A DNA stretch of 64,000 nucleotides from Paenibacillus sp. FSL H8-0048 (GTDB taxonomy: Bacteria; Bacillota; Bacilli; Paenibacillales; Paenibacillaceae): contig NZ_JBBODF010000001.1 of NCBI RefSeq assembly GCF_038002825.1, positions 2,604,001-2,668,000 of the forward strand, given 5' to 3'. The notes beneath the pieces were generated by a model. The model did no database searches. It saw only the letters and a list, made by a program, of their open reading frames with translations, and had not been told where the DNA came from. The stretch's first letter is position 1; every line of letters begins with the position of its first letter. Positions 37,567 to 46,403 of this stretch are shown here, piece after piece. The translations under genes were made by a program, and so were the position numbers.

Positions 37567-40086
37567 TTATAATTTATACTGCTGTGCCTCCAGCTCCCGT
37601 GTGAGCTCAAGCGCTTCAATACCGGCCAGCAGCACTATACCGATTCCGTGAGTATCGTTGAGCTGCCAGGTGAGCTGTTCTTTGTAATATAGTTTGTTGA
37701 AGGAATAGCCCGAGCCCCGGCAGACGCCGTAGACATTCCCCTGATAATCGATGCAGTATTCGGCCAGCGCCGTCCAGCCGCGTAACGCTGCATCCGTATA
37801 AGGATACGGCTCAGTCAGCCAGCCTCTACGCACGCCGCGCGCAAAAGCATACACAAACATCGAAGAACAGGATGCCTCCGCATAAGAATCGGGATCAGTC
37901 AGCACCTGATGCCATAATCCTGCGGCGTCCTGCAGCCGTAAATACCCTTCGCACAGCTGCCGGTAATACTCTAGCAGTTCTTCCCGCTGCGGATGCTGCT
38001 CCGGCAGTACCTCCAGCAGCTCAGTCAGCGAGAACAGCACCCATCCGTTGCCTCTCCCCCAGGCTACACCGTTCGGCTTGCTGAATTTGTAGTCATACAC
38101 ATGATGCATAATGCCAAGCTCCGGCTGGAACAGCCGATTGCGGTAATGGAGAAATTGCGACACTGCATCATCCAGATAAGCGGAATCACCCGTCAGCAGA
38201 TAATACCTGCTCAGGAACGGAGTGCTCATATACAGATCATCGCACCACATTGTTCCCTGCATGAAGTCAGTAGTGCCCCGTGTACGGTAGAGCGCCCCTT
38301 CCTTATCGCGGGACTGCTCCTCAGTAATATACCGGGCGATATACGCCGCTGTATCAGGCGCTCCGTGCAGCGGCTGTTCGGCATGGGCAGCGAGCATCGT
38401 CGCACCGAAGGAGCCGCAGTCATCCAGTGAGTCCATGAGCGCCAGCTGCTGGTTGATCCCCGGAGCACCATAGCGGCTGCGGTCCCAGAGCGAATAAGCA
38501 TGAAGCCGGGTACACTGCTCAATATGTCCTCTGGCATAAGCGGAATAATGAGGATCGCCCAGAGCCTGACCTGTTCGCAGCAGACCATACAGGGTTACCC
38601 CGAGCGGATAATTCCAGCGGCCGTACAGCGCACTCTCCAGATAGGGCCTGACTGCGCCGCCAGGACGGTCCACTCTCCAAAAGCATTCCTCCGCCCCTTC
38701 GCCGAAGGGAGCATTCATAGAAGCTGCCTCCATAGGCTGCGGTGCCGCCGATTGCAGAAACGGACCCAGGTACAGCCATGGCCCGGTCTGCCCTTCCACC
38801 GGGTAAGGACTCACCAGCTTCAATGTGCCGATGGAGCTTAAAGCGGCACAAGAGCTATCTTCCGTGTCCCCCGCCTGGACACGGGGAACTGCTTCCGCCG
38901 CTTCCAGGCGGAAGCCCCAACCGGGGCCGCCGCACACGGCCTCGACCAGCAGGTCATGGCTGCCGAAGCTTAGCGGCAGCATACACTCAAGGCCGGCACT
39001 CTCTTCGGGCTGGATGGCGGCTAGCCTGCCATCCACGTAGACCTTGAGTGCCGCTACATCCCGGCTGCGGAGGGACAGCCGGACGTCCATTCCGCCCGGC
39101 GCGCTCACCGCCAGCCTGCTCCAGGCCAGCGCCTTCGCGCCGGGCTCCGCGCCGAGCACGCGCGCGAGGTTCCCGCGCGGCGCCGCGTCATCCGGCCATC
39201 CGGCCGCCGGATACCAGACACAACGGGCCGCCAGCGCAGCTTCGGCGGCCTCCGCAGCTTCGCCGCAGCGGACGCGCTGCGAAGGCTCCGCGCGGCGCGC
39301 CGCAGCCTCTCCCGCTGGAGCGCCGCCGCCCTCCGGCTGCAGCGTCCATCTGCTCTGCTGCGGCGCGCTGTAGATCCAGCCCTCGCAGCCGCTGCGCTCC
39401 GCGGCCGGGGCCAGAAAATGCAGCGGCGCGCCCTTCACGCTCCCGGTGCCAAAAATCCCGCCGCAGCCGGTGCCGACGGCGGTGCATTCCAGCAGGAAGT
39501 GATTCCAGCCTGCCTTCAGTCCGGTACGAAAGAACGCCTTGCGGTCCGGGAACACATCATCGTTCAGATTGGACGCGAACACGGCAACGCCATTGACATA
39601 TACCGTCACCGGACCGAAGCAGCTGAGAGCGAGCGGTATTTCGCTGTCTGCATCGCTCCACAGCTTCCCCCAGGCATAGACAAATTCCCCTTCCTTCAGT
39701 TCAGGCAGCCGCTCCTTCAGGTTCAGCCGGTACCGGCAATCCGCCAGCCGCGGAAAGCTGTTCGTAAGGTGCACGCGGTAGACCGGAGGCTGCGGCGGAT
39801 TCGCACCTATATAGCGGTTCGCTATAACGGCAAGCATCGCTTCCGTATCGTCTCCGGCTGTACGGACGATAGAGTGTCGCGGATGAAAATAGGCAGGAAC
39901 GCTAGCCTGCGCAACCTCACCTCTGCTGCCCGGCGGGCTACTTTTCACGGTACTCTTCACAGAATCCGCTCTCAATGCACTATCCTGCACGGCATCAGTA
40001 TTCACCGACTCCGCTCTCAATGCAGCACCCTTCACGGCATGCCCTTCCTCGGTACTCAACACCGCCTTCTCGTCCCCAGTCCCCAT
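37567..40086 (-). CDS. GH105 unsaturated rhamnogalacturonyl hydrolase with N-terminal extension
   Basis: About 839 residues, over twice the usual 350-380. The C-terminal half is the GH105/GH88 (alpha/alpha)6 domain: the likely acid aspartate is in MWCDDLYMSTPF (about residue 615) and GVAWGRGNGWVLFSLTE follows. It should remove the unsaturated galacturonic acid left by rhamnogalacturonan lyases. Residues 70-420 look like two beta-sandwich domains (PVTVYVNGVAVFASN, KVYVDGRLAAI), with an Ala/Arg/Glu-rich low-complexity joint. No signal peptide, so it is cytoplasmic. The ATG overlaps the preceding stop by one base. The first 50 residues hold a 15-residue repeat (ALRAESV, ALRADSV). Confidence 0.85.
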   Translation of the reverse strand: MGTGDEKAVLSTEEGHAVKGAALRAESVNTDAVQDSALRADSVKSTVKSSPPGSRGEVAQASVPAYFHPRHSIVRTAGDDTEAMLAVIANRYIGANPPQPPVYRVHLTNSFPRLADCRYRLNLKERLPELKEGEFVYAWGKLWSDADSEIPLALSCFGPVTVYVNGVAVFASNLNDDVFPDRKAFFRTGLKAGWNHFLLECTAVGTGCGGIFGTGSVKGAPLHFLAPAAERSGCEGWIYSAPQQSRWTLQPEGGGAPAGEAAARRAEPSQRVRCGEAAEAAEAALAARCVWYPAAGWPDDAAPRGNLARVLGAEPGAKALAWSRLAVSAPGGMDVRLSLRSRDVAALKVYVDGRLAAIQPEESAGLECMLPLSFGSHDLLVEAVCGGPGWGFRLEAAEAVPRVQAGDTEDSSCAALSSIGTLKLVSPYPVEGQTGPWLYLGPFLQSAAPQPMEAASMNAPFGEGAEECFWRVDRPGGAVRPYLESALYGRWNYPLGVTLYGLLRTGQALGDPHYSAYARGHIEQCTRLHAYSLWDRSRYGAPGINQQLALMDSLDDCGSFGATMLAAHAEQPLHGAPDTAAYIARYITEEQSRDKEGALYRTRGTTDFMQGTMWCDDLYMSTPFLSRYYLLTGDSAYLDDAVSQFLHYRNRLFQPELGIMHHVYDYKFSKPNGVAWGRGNGWVLFSLTELLEVLPEQHPQREELLEYYRQLCEGYLRLQDAAGLWHQVLTDPDSYAEASCSSMFVYAFARGVRRGWLTEPYPYTDAALRGWTALAEYCIDYQGNVYGVCRGSGYSFNKLYYKEQLTWQLNDTHGIGIVLLAGIEALELTRELEAQQYKL

Positions 40087-41360
40087 CACAGCGCCACCTC
40101 ACCGCCGGGGTACAGGGTGGAGCTGTACAGCCGTTTGGGCTGGGGCAGCTGCTGCCCGGGGTGGACCGCTTGCAGCGGGAATGCTTCACCGGCATAGACG
40201 GCGGCCAGCTCATCCGTATAAATAATGACCTGCTCCGTTCCGCTGCCCAGCAGATCCCCGTGAACGGCGTAGCCCTGCTCGGAGAACTCGGCAACGATAT
40301 TCATATAGCCGTCATAGAGCGCAGGAAGCACGGCTTCCCCCCGGCGGTACGCCAGAATATAGTCCGGTGCCTCCGGCCAGAACCGGCTGACGGCTTCGAC
40401 AATGGTAAGCCATCCGTCAGTGGTGCGCTCTTCCTTCCACAGCTCGCAGCCGGATGCGTCCAGCAGGAACATGGCATCCCTGCCCCGCAGGCCCTTGCCG
40501 TCGTCCTCGCGGACCAGGCGGTCAAGGCCCGCAATCTGCAGGCCGGGCAGGTCCGGGCGGAACCGCCCGAGCGCCAGATGCTGCGACTCGACAGAGCCTT
40601 CGTACCGCCACAGCTCGCGTCCATCACGGCCGTACATCACCGTCACACTGCCGCCGATGACCAGCTCCGGCACCCCGTCCCCGTTCACATCGCCGACCCA
40701 CAGGCAATCCGCGTGATCCTCCAGATCCTTGCAGCTCCATAGCAGCTTGCCCTCCGCGCTCAGCAGATCATATCCGGCCATAACTTCATCGCGCCCGTCT
40801 CCGTCCAGATCGTACACCCAGGGATAATGCCCCACATTGCCCTGATGGGTCCAGAGCAGCCGGAAGTTCCGGTCCAGCGCCCACAGCTGATGGTAGCGGT
40901 CTTTGAGAATGATGTCGGAAGGATAGTCCCCGCCTGACAGGTTGGCAATAATGATGCAGTCATGGGCCTCCTTCGCCGGCAGCGGATGAACCGCTTTGAC
41001 CTTGCCCGTTGCCCCCTCCAGAATATACAGCTGGTCCTTCATCACACACAGCACCTCCAGAGCGCCGTCACCATCGATATCGGCAATCTGCGCCGGATAA
41101 TCGGAGCCTTGGCTGCCTGCGCCCGGGTCCGGCGTTCCCGTCTGCCACAGCAGACGGCCGTCCAGATTGTAAGCCGTCAGGCACTGCACCTGATGCGGAA
41201 TATAACGGACATCCTGGCGGTTATCCGGCTGCACCAGCAGCAGTTCGGCCCGGCCGTCCCCGTCCAGATCGCCGAGCAGCATTTTGCATCTTGGACCGGC
41301 GGCGGAGATATCCAGCCCGGCCAGCCGGTGCAGCTTTTGACTATGATCCATATGATTCAC
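40086..41360 (-). CDS. FG-GAP/VCBS beta-propeller protein related to PL11 lyases
   Basis: 424 residues made of repeated calcium-binding blades: GDLDGDGRAELLL, ADIDGDGALEVLC, YDLDGDGRDEVMA, GDVNGDGVPELVIG and GDLLGSGTEQVII. This resembles the eight-blade propeller of family PL11 rhamnogalacturonan lyases such as YesW, but it is shorter, has no FnIII domain and no signal peptide. It may be an intracellular lyase or a binding protein; activity is unproven. GTG start after AGGAGG. It sits in the rhamnogalacturonan operon between the deacetylase and GH105. Confidence 0.7.
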   Translation of the reverse strand: MNHMDHSQKLHRLAGLDISAAGPRCKMLLGDLDGDGRAELLLVQPDNRQDVRYIPHQVQCLTAYNLDGRLLWQTGTPDPGAGSQGSDYPAQIADIDGDGALEVLCVMKDQLYILEGATGKVKAVHPLPAKEAHDCIIIANLSGGDYPSDIILKDRYHQLWALDRNFRLLWTHQGNVGHYPWVYDLDGDGRDEVMAGYDLLSAEGKLLWSCKDLEDHADCLWVGDVNGDGVPELVIGGSVTVMYGRDGRELWRYEGSVESQHLALGRFRPDLPGLQIAGLDRLVREDDGKGLRGRDAMFLLDASGCELWKEERTTDGWLTIVEAVSRFWPEAPDYILAYRRGEAVLPALYDGYMNIVAEFSEQGYAVHGDLLGSGTEQVIIYTDELAAVYAGEAFPLQAVHPGQQLPQPKRLYSSTLYPGGEVAL

Positions 41361-41394
41361 AATACATCCTCCTTCACTCTATCCCTGCTCTGTA

Positions 41395-42195
41395 TCAGCC
41401 TAAATCCTCAGTCTGTCCTCCGGGCACCTCGACTAGCGTACCGTCAACCTCCAGCCAGACAGCAGCCGCTCCCGGATTGTAGACCAAATCCCTTGCTGCC
41501 GAGAACAGCAGCCCCCGGCAAGCCTTCATGTAATGCACCAGCTCCAGATTGGTTGCATACCAGATGTCGCCGCGTCCGCCCGCCATGGTGCAGAAGCGCT
41601 CCATCAGATCCCAGTTGTGGTCAATGTCGAACTCGTAGCTGTGTCCCCATACATACATCAAGTACAGATACTGCCGCTTATGCAGCCCCACAAAAGCCTC
41701 CCCGTGAGCCAGCAGCTCCCGGTTATGATGACAGGTCGCCTGCCACTCCAGCCAGTCCTCCGGGAGGGCGAACCCGCCGCTAGACTGCACTGTGCGGGCA
41801 TATTCAATGCCCAAATGCGGCAGCAGCGTCTTGATCTCCTGCGTATAGGAGCCGTTCGGATAAGACATCCCGCGCACCGGCTGACGGACCAGTCCTTCCA
41901 GCACCCTGCGGTCCTCCATAATCTCCTCCGCGACCAGCTCACGCGGGCAGCGCGCCAGCGTCGGATGACTCCGCGTATGCACGCTGACCTCATGTTCGTG
42001 GTAGAGCGCCGCAACCTCATCCGCCCTGATCCGGTCCCCTTCGCCAAGCAGCCCCGAATTCAGATGGAAGCTGCCCTTGATTCCATGCTGGTTGAACAGG
42101 CCGACCAGCCGTTCATCCGCCCGCCGTCCGTCATCATAGCTCATGGTCAGCGCCTTATGACGGCCTTGCGGATAGCAGTAATACACTCCCGGCAT
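41395..42195 (-). CDS. NodB-type polysaccharide deacetylase, cytoplasmic
   Basis: 266 residues. The metal site is visible as LTMSYDDGRRAD (motif 1) and VSVHTRSHPTLARC (HxxxH, motif 2), followed by MSYPNGSYTQEI. There is no signal peptide, unlike most wall-active deacetylases. In this operon it may take acetyl groups off imported rhamnogalacturonan pieces, filling the role of the YesT/YesY esterases of Bacillus; that is inference. AAGGAGG precedes the ATG by ten bases. Confidence 0.82.
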   Translation of the reverse strand: MPGVYYCYPQGRHKALTMSYDDGRRADERLVGLFNQHGIKGSFHLNSGLLGEGDRIRADEVAALYHEHEVSVHTRSHPTLARCPRELVAEEIMEDRRVLEGLVRQPVRGMSYPNGSYTQEIKTLLPHLGIEYARTVQSSGGFALPEDWLEWQATCHHNRELLAHGEAFVGLHKRQYLYLMYVWGHSYEFDIDHNWDLMERFCTMAGGRGDIWYATNLELVHYMKACRGLLFSAARDLVYNPGAAAVWLEVDGTLVEVPGGQTEDLG

Positions 42196-42252
42196 TGCTG
42201 TTAAACCTCCTTATCACCGAATTGTTCATCCGCCCAGCCACCTATCCCAGCT

Positions 42253-42948
42253 TCAGGGAGCATAGACGACCAGATCACTATATTCCGCTATCAGCGGGGC
42301 CATTTGGCGGAAGCCAAGTCTGCCTGCGCCGAGCAGCGGACCGAAGGACGAGCCATCATCCAACCAGTGCAGCACCGGCAATGCATTGATAGCAAAAGTG
42401 ACAGCAGCCCCCCGCTTCACCAACAGCATCCGGTAGTCCGCAGTCATATCGGCGGTATCCGGCAGCGGGTCAGCGCCTTGGGCGACAAGGTGAAAGCCGT
42501 AGCTTTTGCGCAGATTACAGGTATGAAAAGCCCGCTCCTCCTCCCACATCCGGCGAAAATACGAGATATGATAGGCATCCATCTCCCCATGATGGTACTG
42601 GTCATATTCGCCCGTGCGGACCGGCAGGGACGGGTCGAACAGATCCTTGCCCCCGGCACCGGCAGCCGCGAAGAACAGAATGGCCAGCCCCGGCTCACGC
42701 AGCGGACGGAACCTCCAGGAGATGGCGAGCTCCGCCGGGAACACCTCGGGGCACCACAAGACCACATTCGCCTTCTGCCCCTCCTCAGCCCCCCGGGTGC
42801 TCTCCAGCCGCAGCCTTCCCTGCGGAAAAGTAACGACTCCCTCACCTTCCAAGTGGAACCCCTCCGCCTGAGCGGGACCCTCCAACGTATTGCGGTAGAT
42901 CTCCTGCCAGCCCTCAGGAACGCCTGCATTAGCCTGCTGCACCGTCAT
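42253..42948 (-). CDS. yesU: DUF1961 protein, YesU-like
   Basis: 231 residues with a jelly-roll lectin-like fold expected. Family signs are YRNTLEGPAQAEGFHLEGEG, the tract QYHHGEMDAYHISYFRR and TCNLRKSYGFHLVAQGADPL. Bacillus YesU is the type member and also lies in the rhamnogalacturonan cluster; its activity has not been firmly assigned. There is no signal peptide. AGGTGAGG precedes the ATG. The gene follows a 474-base gap holding array E. Confidence 0.82.
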   Translation of the reverse strand: MTVQQANAGVPEGWQEIYRNTLEGPAQAEGFHLEGEGVVTFPQGRLRLESTRGAEEGQKANVVLWCPEVFPAELAISWRFRPLREPGLAILFFAAAGAGGKDLFDPSLPVRTGEYDQYHHGEMDAYHISYFRRMWEEERAFHTCNLRKSYGFHLVAQGADPLPDTADMTADYRMLLVKRGAAVTFAINALPVLHWLDDGSSFGPLLGAGRLGFRQMAPLIAEYSDLVVYAP

Positions 42949-43199
42949 TAAACCACCTCACCTTTCCCGGCACCGGCATTATTGTCAACTTCGGCACCGG
43001 CCCCCGCGCTAATCTCAGCTTCTGCACCTGTTCATGAACCAGCCTTATCACCAGTTCACGCACCATTCCTGGCAATTCCTCCATCTCTCACATTACCTAA
43101 GCTACTAGTAGACCATCAGAATTAAACAGATTTCATTCCATAAATGGGGTAAAGAATGAAGCTGAGTTCGTAGCGAAGCAACAGGGATAAGTGTATTCT

Positions 43200-43373
43200 G
43201 TACATCTAAAAAGAACGAAACGGGTGGACTTCCTCATCTAATTGTAGTCCGTACAACTAAATTTGCCCGGATGGGCGAAAATCCAGAATTAGAGGCATTT
43301 TAAGTGCACGAACTACATCTAATCTGAGATTCGGCAGCACATCCGGCGATTTAGTTGTACAAATTACATCTAA
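43200..43373. repeat. Intergenic array E: four imperfect units, spacing 51/55/51
   Basis: Units around GTACATCTAA, GTACAACTAA, GCACGAACTACATCTAA and GTACAAATTACATCTAA start at 43200, 43251, 43306 and 43357. The gap between the PL26 and DUF1961 genes (42949-43422) otherwise holds a low-complexity GCACC-rich stretch near 42965-43060 with no coding signs. Confidence 0.65.
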
Positions 43374-43422
43374 GCCCACCCCTTGCAGCCTAATCAGGGT
43401 GAGGTAATCCACACTAGCTGCA

Positions 43423-46284
43423 TCACCCGTTCGCCGTACCCGACATTGCCTCCCGTGCAGGCAGAGCTTCAGCAATCAGCTCCAGCGCAATGATCGTATT
43501 CAGCGACCACTGCGAGGCCTCATTCGTATTCATCCAGTCAATCTCATCGAGCGCTTCCGTATACATAACCCGCTTCAGTTCCTCCTCCAGCCGGAGCTTC
43601 CCGAACGGATTCTCAAGCAGAATGCTCCAGCAGCGTTCCGCCGTAGCCCGGTCATCCTTGACCCACGCGCCGTAGGCGGCAATAGCCACACTCAGCACCG
43701 GATGCTCGAAGCGCTGTTTGCCTGTAATCGCACCTCCAGATCTAAGCAGCTGCTCTTCCTCGGGCAAGTTATAGAAGACGCCGAACTCCGCCAGCATGTC
43801 CTCCCACTCCGGGTCCTCCAGCATCATCGCCAGCTCGAACCATACCTGCGGCCCGCCCATGCAGATGGCCAGATGCCGTCCCCAGTTGTCATCGCCCATA
43901 GGACTGAGAATTCCCGTTGCGGGATCGTATCCATAGGTTGGACCGGAGATCAGGCGCAGATTGGCTGCTTTGATGCAGTCGATGCCGGTGAGGATTTTGT
44001 CGCGGTAGGCGGTATCCTGATAACGCTCCCACCGGGTCATCCAATTGGAGCTGAACGCGGCCCAGTCCGGCCCCACCCGTACATGCGTCTTGAATTCATC
44101 CTTCGGAAAATATGCCCGCATCGGGTCGAGATTCACCGTGGAATAATCCGCATCCTTCACACTGTCCATGATGTCGCCGGTCCGCTCATCCCCGGTCAGA
44201 TAATAGTAGTAGCGGTGCAGTCCGGCCATGGCAATCCGTGCCTCCTTGCAGCCGCACCCCCAGTGCACAACATTATGCCGGGAGCCAAGACCCGCATATT
44301 CCCCGAAATGATACACATCCACCTCGCTGGTATGGCGGGTCATCGCTTCAGCCATCCGGTAAATATCCGCGCGTCCGGTCCGCAGGAAGCTCACCCACAG
44401 CCACATATTCGGCACCAGCTCGGCATTCTGCCAGGCGCAGCCGCCCAGATCATAATTCCAGACATGACGGACCGGATCATAGCTGTGCATGAAGTCGCCG
44501 TAATCCCACAGGCCGTACCACTTCCGCTGTTCAATCTCCTTCTGGTAAAAGCTGATGATCCCGTCCAGTCGCTCCTCCAGATACGCCTTGGCCGGCGTGC
44601 TCCAGTCCGGCAGGCTCCAGAGTCCAAACGCCCGGGTGCGGTGATAATACTCTGGCTTACAGACCAGCAGCGGCGGTTCATCCGCCTGCTGCTGCATCTG
44701 CTGAAACTGCGCATAATCTGGTGTCCGCGAGGTACACCACAAGGTCAGCTCGTTCGTATTGGCGATGCCGTAAGGGGTTGCCCGCAGCTCCTCCGCGCCT
44801 TCATAGGAAGACTCGACATGCGTCTTCGTATCATAATGGCGCAGGTCCATCGCCTGTGCCTCCGGCGTCCAGAACCAGACCGTTAACGCCGCTTCCGCGC
44901 CGGAGGTGCCAGTGATCTCCAGCCCGGACGGGTGCTTCTGCCAGAAATCCTTCACGCCGGCAGCCAGCCCTCCGCCGTCACAGCCGACATAGCCCAGCCC
45001 TCCGGCCCTCCGGCCTTCAGCGCCCTTAATCCAGGTGCAGTCCGGCCCGGTCCGCTTATGCACGGCATAGTGCTCAGACGAATCCTGCACCAGGCAGAAG
45101 TCATCCCATACCGCCGAATCCTGGAGCAGGCTGGTGAAGTATGCATCCTCAACCGGGTCAAAGTGCTGGCTCTGCCCCTCAAGCTGTCCGGCGAACATCT
45201 CGGCATATTTGCCCCGCGTTCTGCGGGTCTGGAGCGTCTTGGGAGATTCGCTGAAGCTTCCGCCGCTGCCCGCCAGCCGGACATGACGGTTGTACAGCGG
45301 ACCGCTGAGCGGCACCTTGAACAGCAGGCCCAGCCCCTTGATGAAATCCTGCTGCGGATTGCCGTCATAATAGAAGGTATGCACCAGCCGGATCGACGCA
45401 AGCCCGGCATAGAAATAGAGCCGCAAAGTATAAGGAAGCCATTCCCGGACTCCCCTTGTGCTTCTATGCCGCCCGTCCAGCCGGATCACGGCACGCACCG
45501 GTCCCCGCTCCTCCAGGCTGGCCTTCAGCGTCACTCCGGTGAACCGTTCCTGCCGCAGCGTCAGCTCCCCGCTGAGGATGTCCCGCTGCTCGCGGAGACA
45601 GACCAGTTCGCTTCCGCTGCACACCACATGCTCTGCCGGACAGGGTTGCTTCGCCGCGCCTATAGCTGCACCGGCTGAATCTATACCTGCATCCGAAATT
45701 GCACTCATACTCGCATTCGCACCTGCACTCACCTCAGCACCTACGCTCACAGCGCCTGCACACTCACCCTCCGCCTTGCTCATACTCACGCCTGCACCTG
45801 CTCCTAACCCCACCTCTGAAGCTCCAGAATATCCGCGATTGCCGTCCGCTCCCCCGGATTCCGCCGTGTCCCGGCGGATAATCCGGGAGATCACACCCGG
45901 GCCATGCTTGACCACGGTGCAACGAATGCTGCCGGTATCAACAATATAAGCTTCTTCCGTCTCTTCCACCGATACTTGAAAAGCTGCGGGCAGAGCGCTC
46001 TGACCAGCTGAGCGTTCCAGCATATATCCTGCCGCACTCCCTTCCGGGCATACGGCAGAATGCAAAGACCATTTGATGCTGCCGTCCGGCCAATACGCAG
46101 CCGGGCAGCTCTGCAGCGGCAGACGGGGGCCATCGTCAGCCCCGCTGCCAAGACATAACGCGTCCAGTTCACCGCGCTTCAGATCTCCTTTGCGCCAAGG
46201 GACCCCCCAGGTCACCCCCGCAGCCGCAGCAGGCGGGTTTAACCACCGTAGCTGGACCGGCAGGGCCGAGGATATAGCAGTCAT
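43423..46284 (-). CDS. PL26-type exo-rhamnogalacturonan lyase (YetA-like)
   Basis: 953 residues. The N-terminus (GVTWGVPWRKGDLKRGE, PAAYWPDGSIKWSLHSAV) and the core (WDYGDFMHSYDPVRHVWNYD, NVVHWGCGCKEARIAMAGLH, GDERTGDIMDS) match the PcRGLX/YetA family, PL26, which releases unsaturated disaccharide units from rhamnogalacturonan. There is no signal peptide. Between about residues 145 and 215 lies an Ala/Gly/Ser/Val-rich insert (AGAVSVGAEVSAGANASMSA) that looks like repeat expansion in a surface loop. AAGGAGATG precedes the ATG. Length is about 100 above YetA, in line with the insert. Confidence 0.85.
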   Translation of the reverse strand: MTAISSALPVQLRWLNPPAAAAGVTWGVPWRKGDLKRGELDALCLGSGADDGPRLPLQSCPAAYWPDGSIKWSLHSAVCPEGSAAGYMLERSAGQSALPAAFQVSVEETEEAYIVDTGSIRCTVVKHGPGVISRIIRRDTAESGGADGNRGYSGASEVGLGAGAGVSMSKAEGECAGAVSVGAEVSAGANASMSAISDAGIDSAGAAIGAAKQPCPAEHVVCSGSELVCLREQRDILSGELTLRQERFTGVTLKASLEERGPVRAVIRLDGRHRSTRGVREWLPYTLRLYFYAGLASIRLVHTFYYDGNPQQDFIKGLGLLFKVPLSGPLYNRHVRLAGSGGSFSESPKTLQTRRTRGKYAEMFAGQLEGQSQHFDPVEDAYFTSLLQDSAVWDDFCLVQDSSEHYAVHKRTGPDCTWIKGAEGRRAGGLGYVGCDGGGLAAGVKDFWQKHPSGLEITGTSGAEAALTVWFWTPEAQAMDLRHYDTKTHVESSYEGAEELRATPYGIANTNELTLWCTSRTPDYAQFQQMQQQADEPPLLVCKPEYYHRTRAFGLWSLPDWSTPAKAYLEERLDGIISFYQKEIEQRKWYGLWDYGDFMHSYDPVRHVWNYDLGGCAWQNAELVPNMWLWVSFLRTGRADIYRMAEAMTRHTSEVDVYHFGEYAGLGSRHNVVHWGCGCKEARIAMAGLHRYYYYLTGDERTGDIMDSVKDADYSTVNLDPMRAYFPKDEFKTHVRVGPDWAAFSSNWMTRWERYQDTAYRDKILTGIDCIKAANLRLISGPTYGYDPATGILSPMGDDNWGRHLAICMGGPQVWFELAMMLEDPEWEDMLAEFGVFYNLPEEEQLLRSGGAITGKQRFEHPVLSVAIAAYGAWVKDDRATAERCWSILLENPFGKLRLEEELKRVMYTEALDEIDWMNTNEASQWSLNTIIALELIAEALPAREAMSGTANG

Positions 46285-46403
46285 TGTCTGTCATCTCCTT
46301 GATGGGACATCACCCGGACGAATGAACCGCTCCCGGAGCAGGAGGCCTGCGGACGCCGGGATTACGGGAAGTGAGCCGCTGTCATTCTGGAGCCGCTCCC
46401 CGC

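Noticed and set aside
39048..39596. GC-rich frames opposite the GH105 gene
   Set aside because: Low-complexity Ala/Arg/Pro translation mirrors the real gene's GC-rich linker.
43702..44886. 394-residue rightward frame opposite the PL26 gene
   Set aside because: It is antisense to a conserved enzyme in GC-rich DNA.
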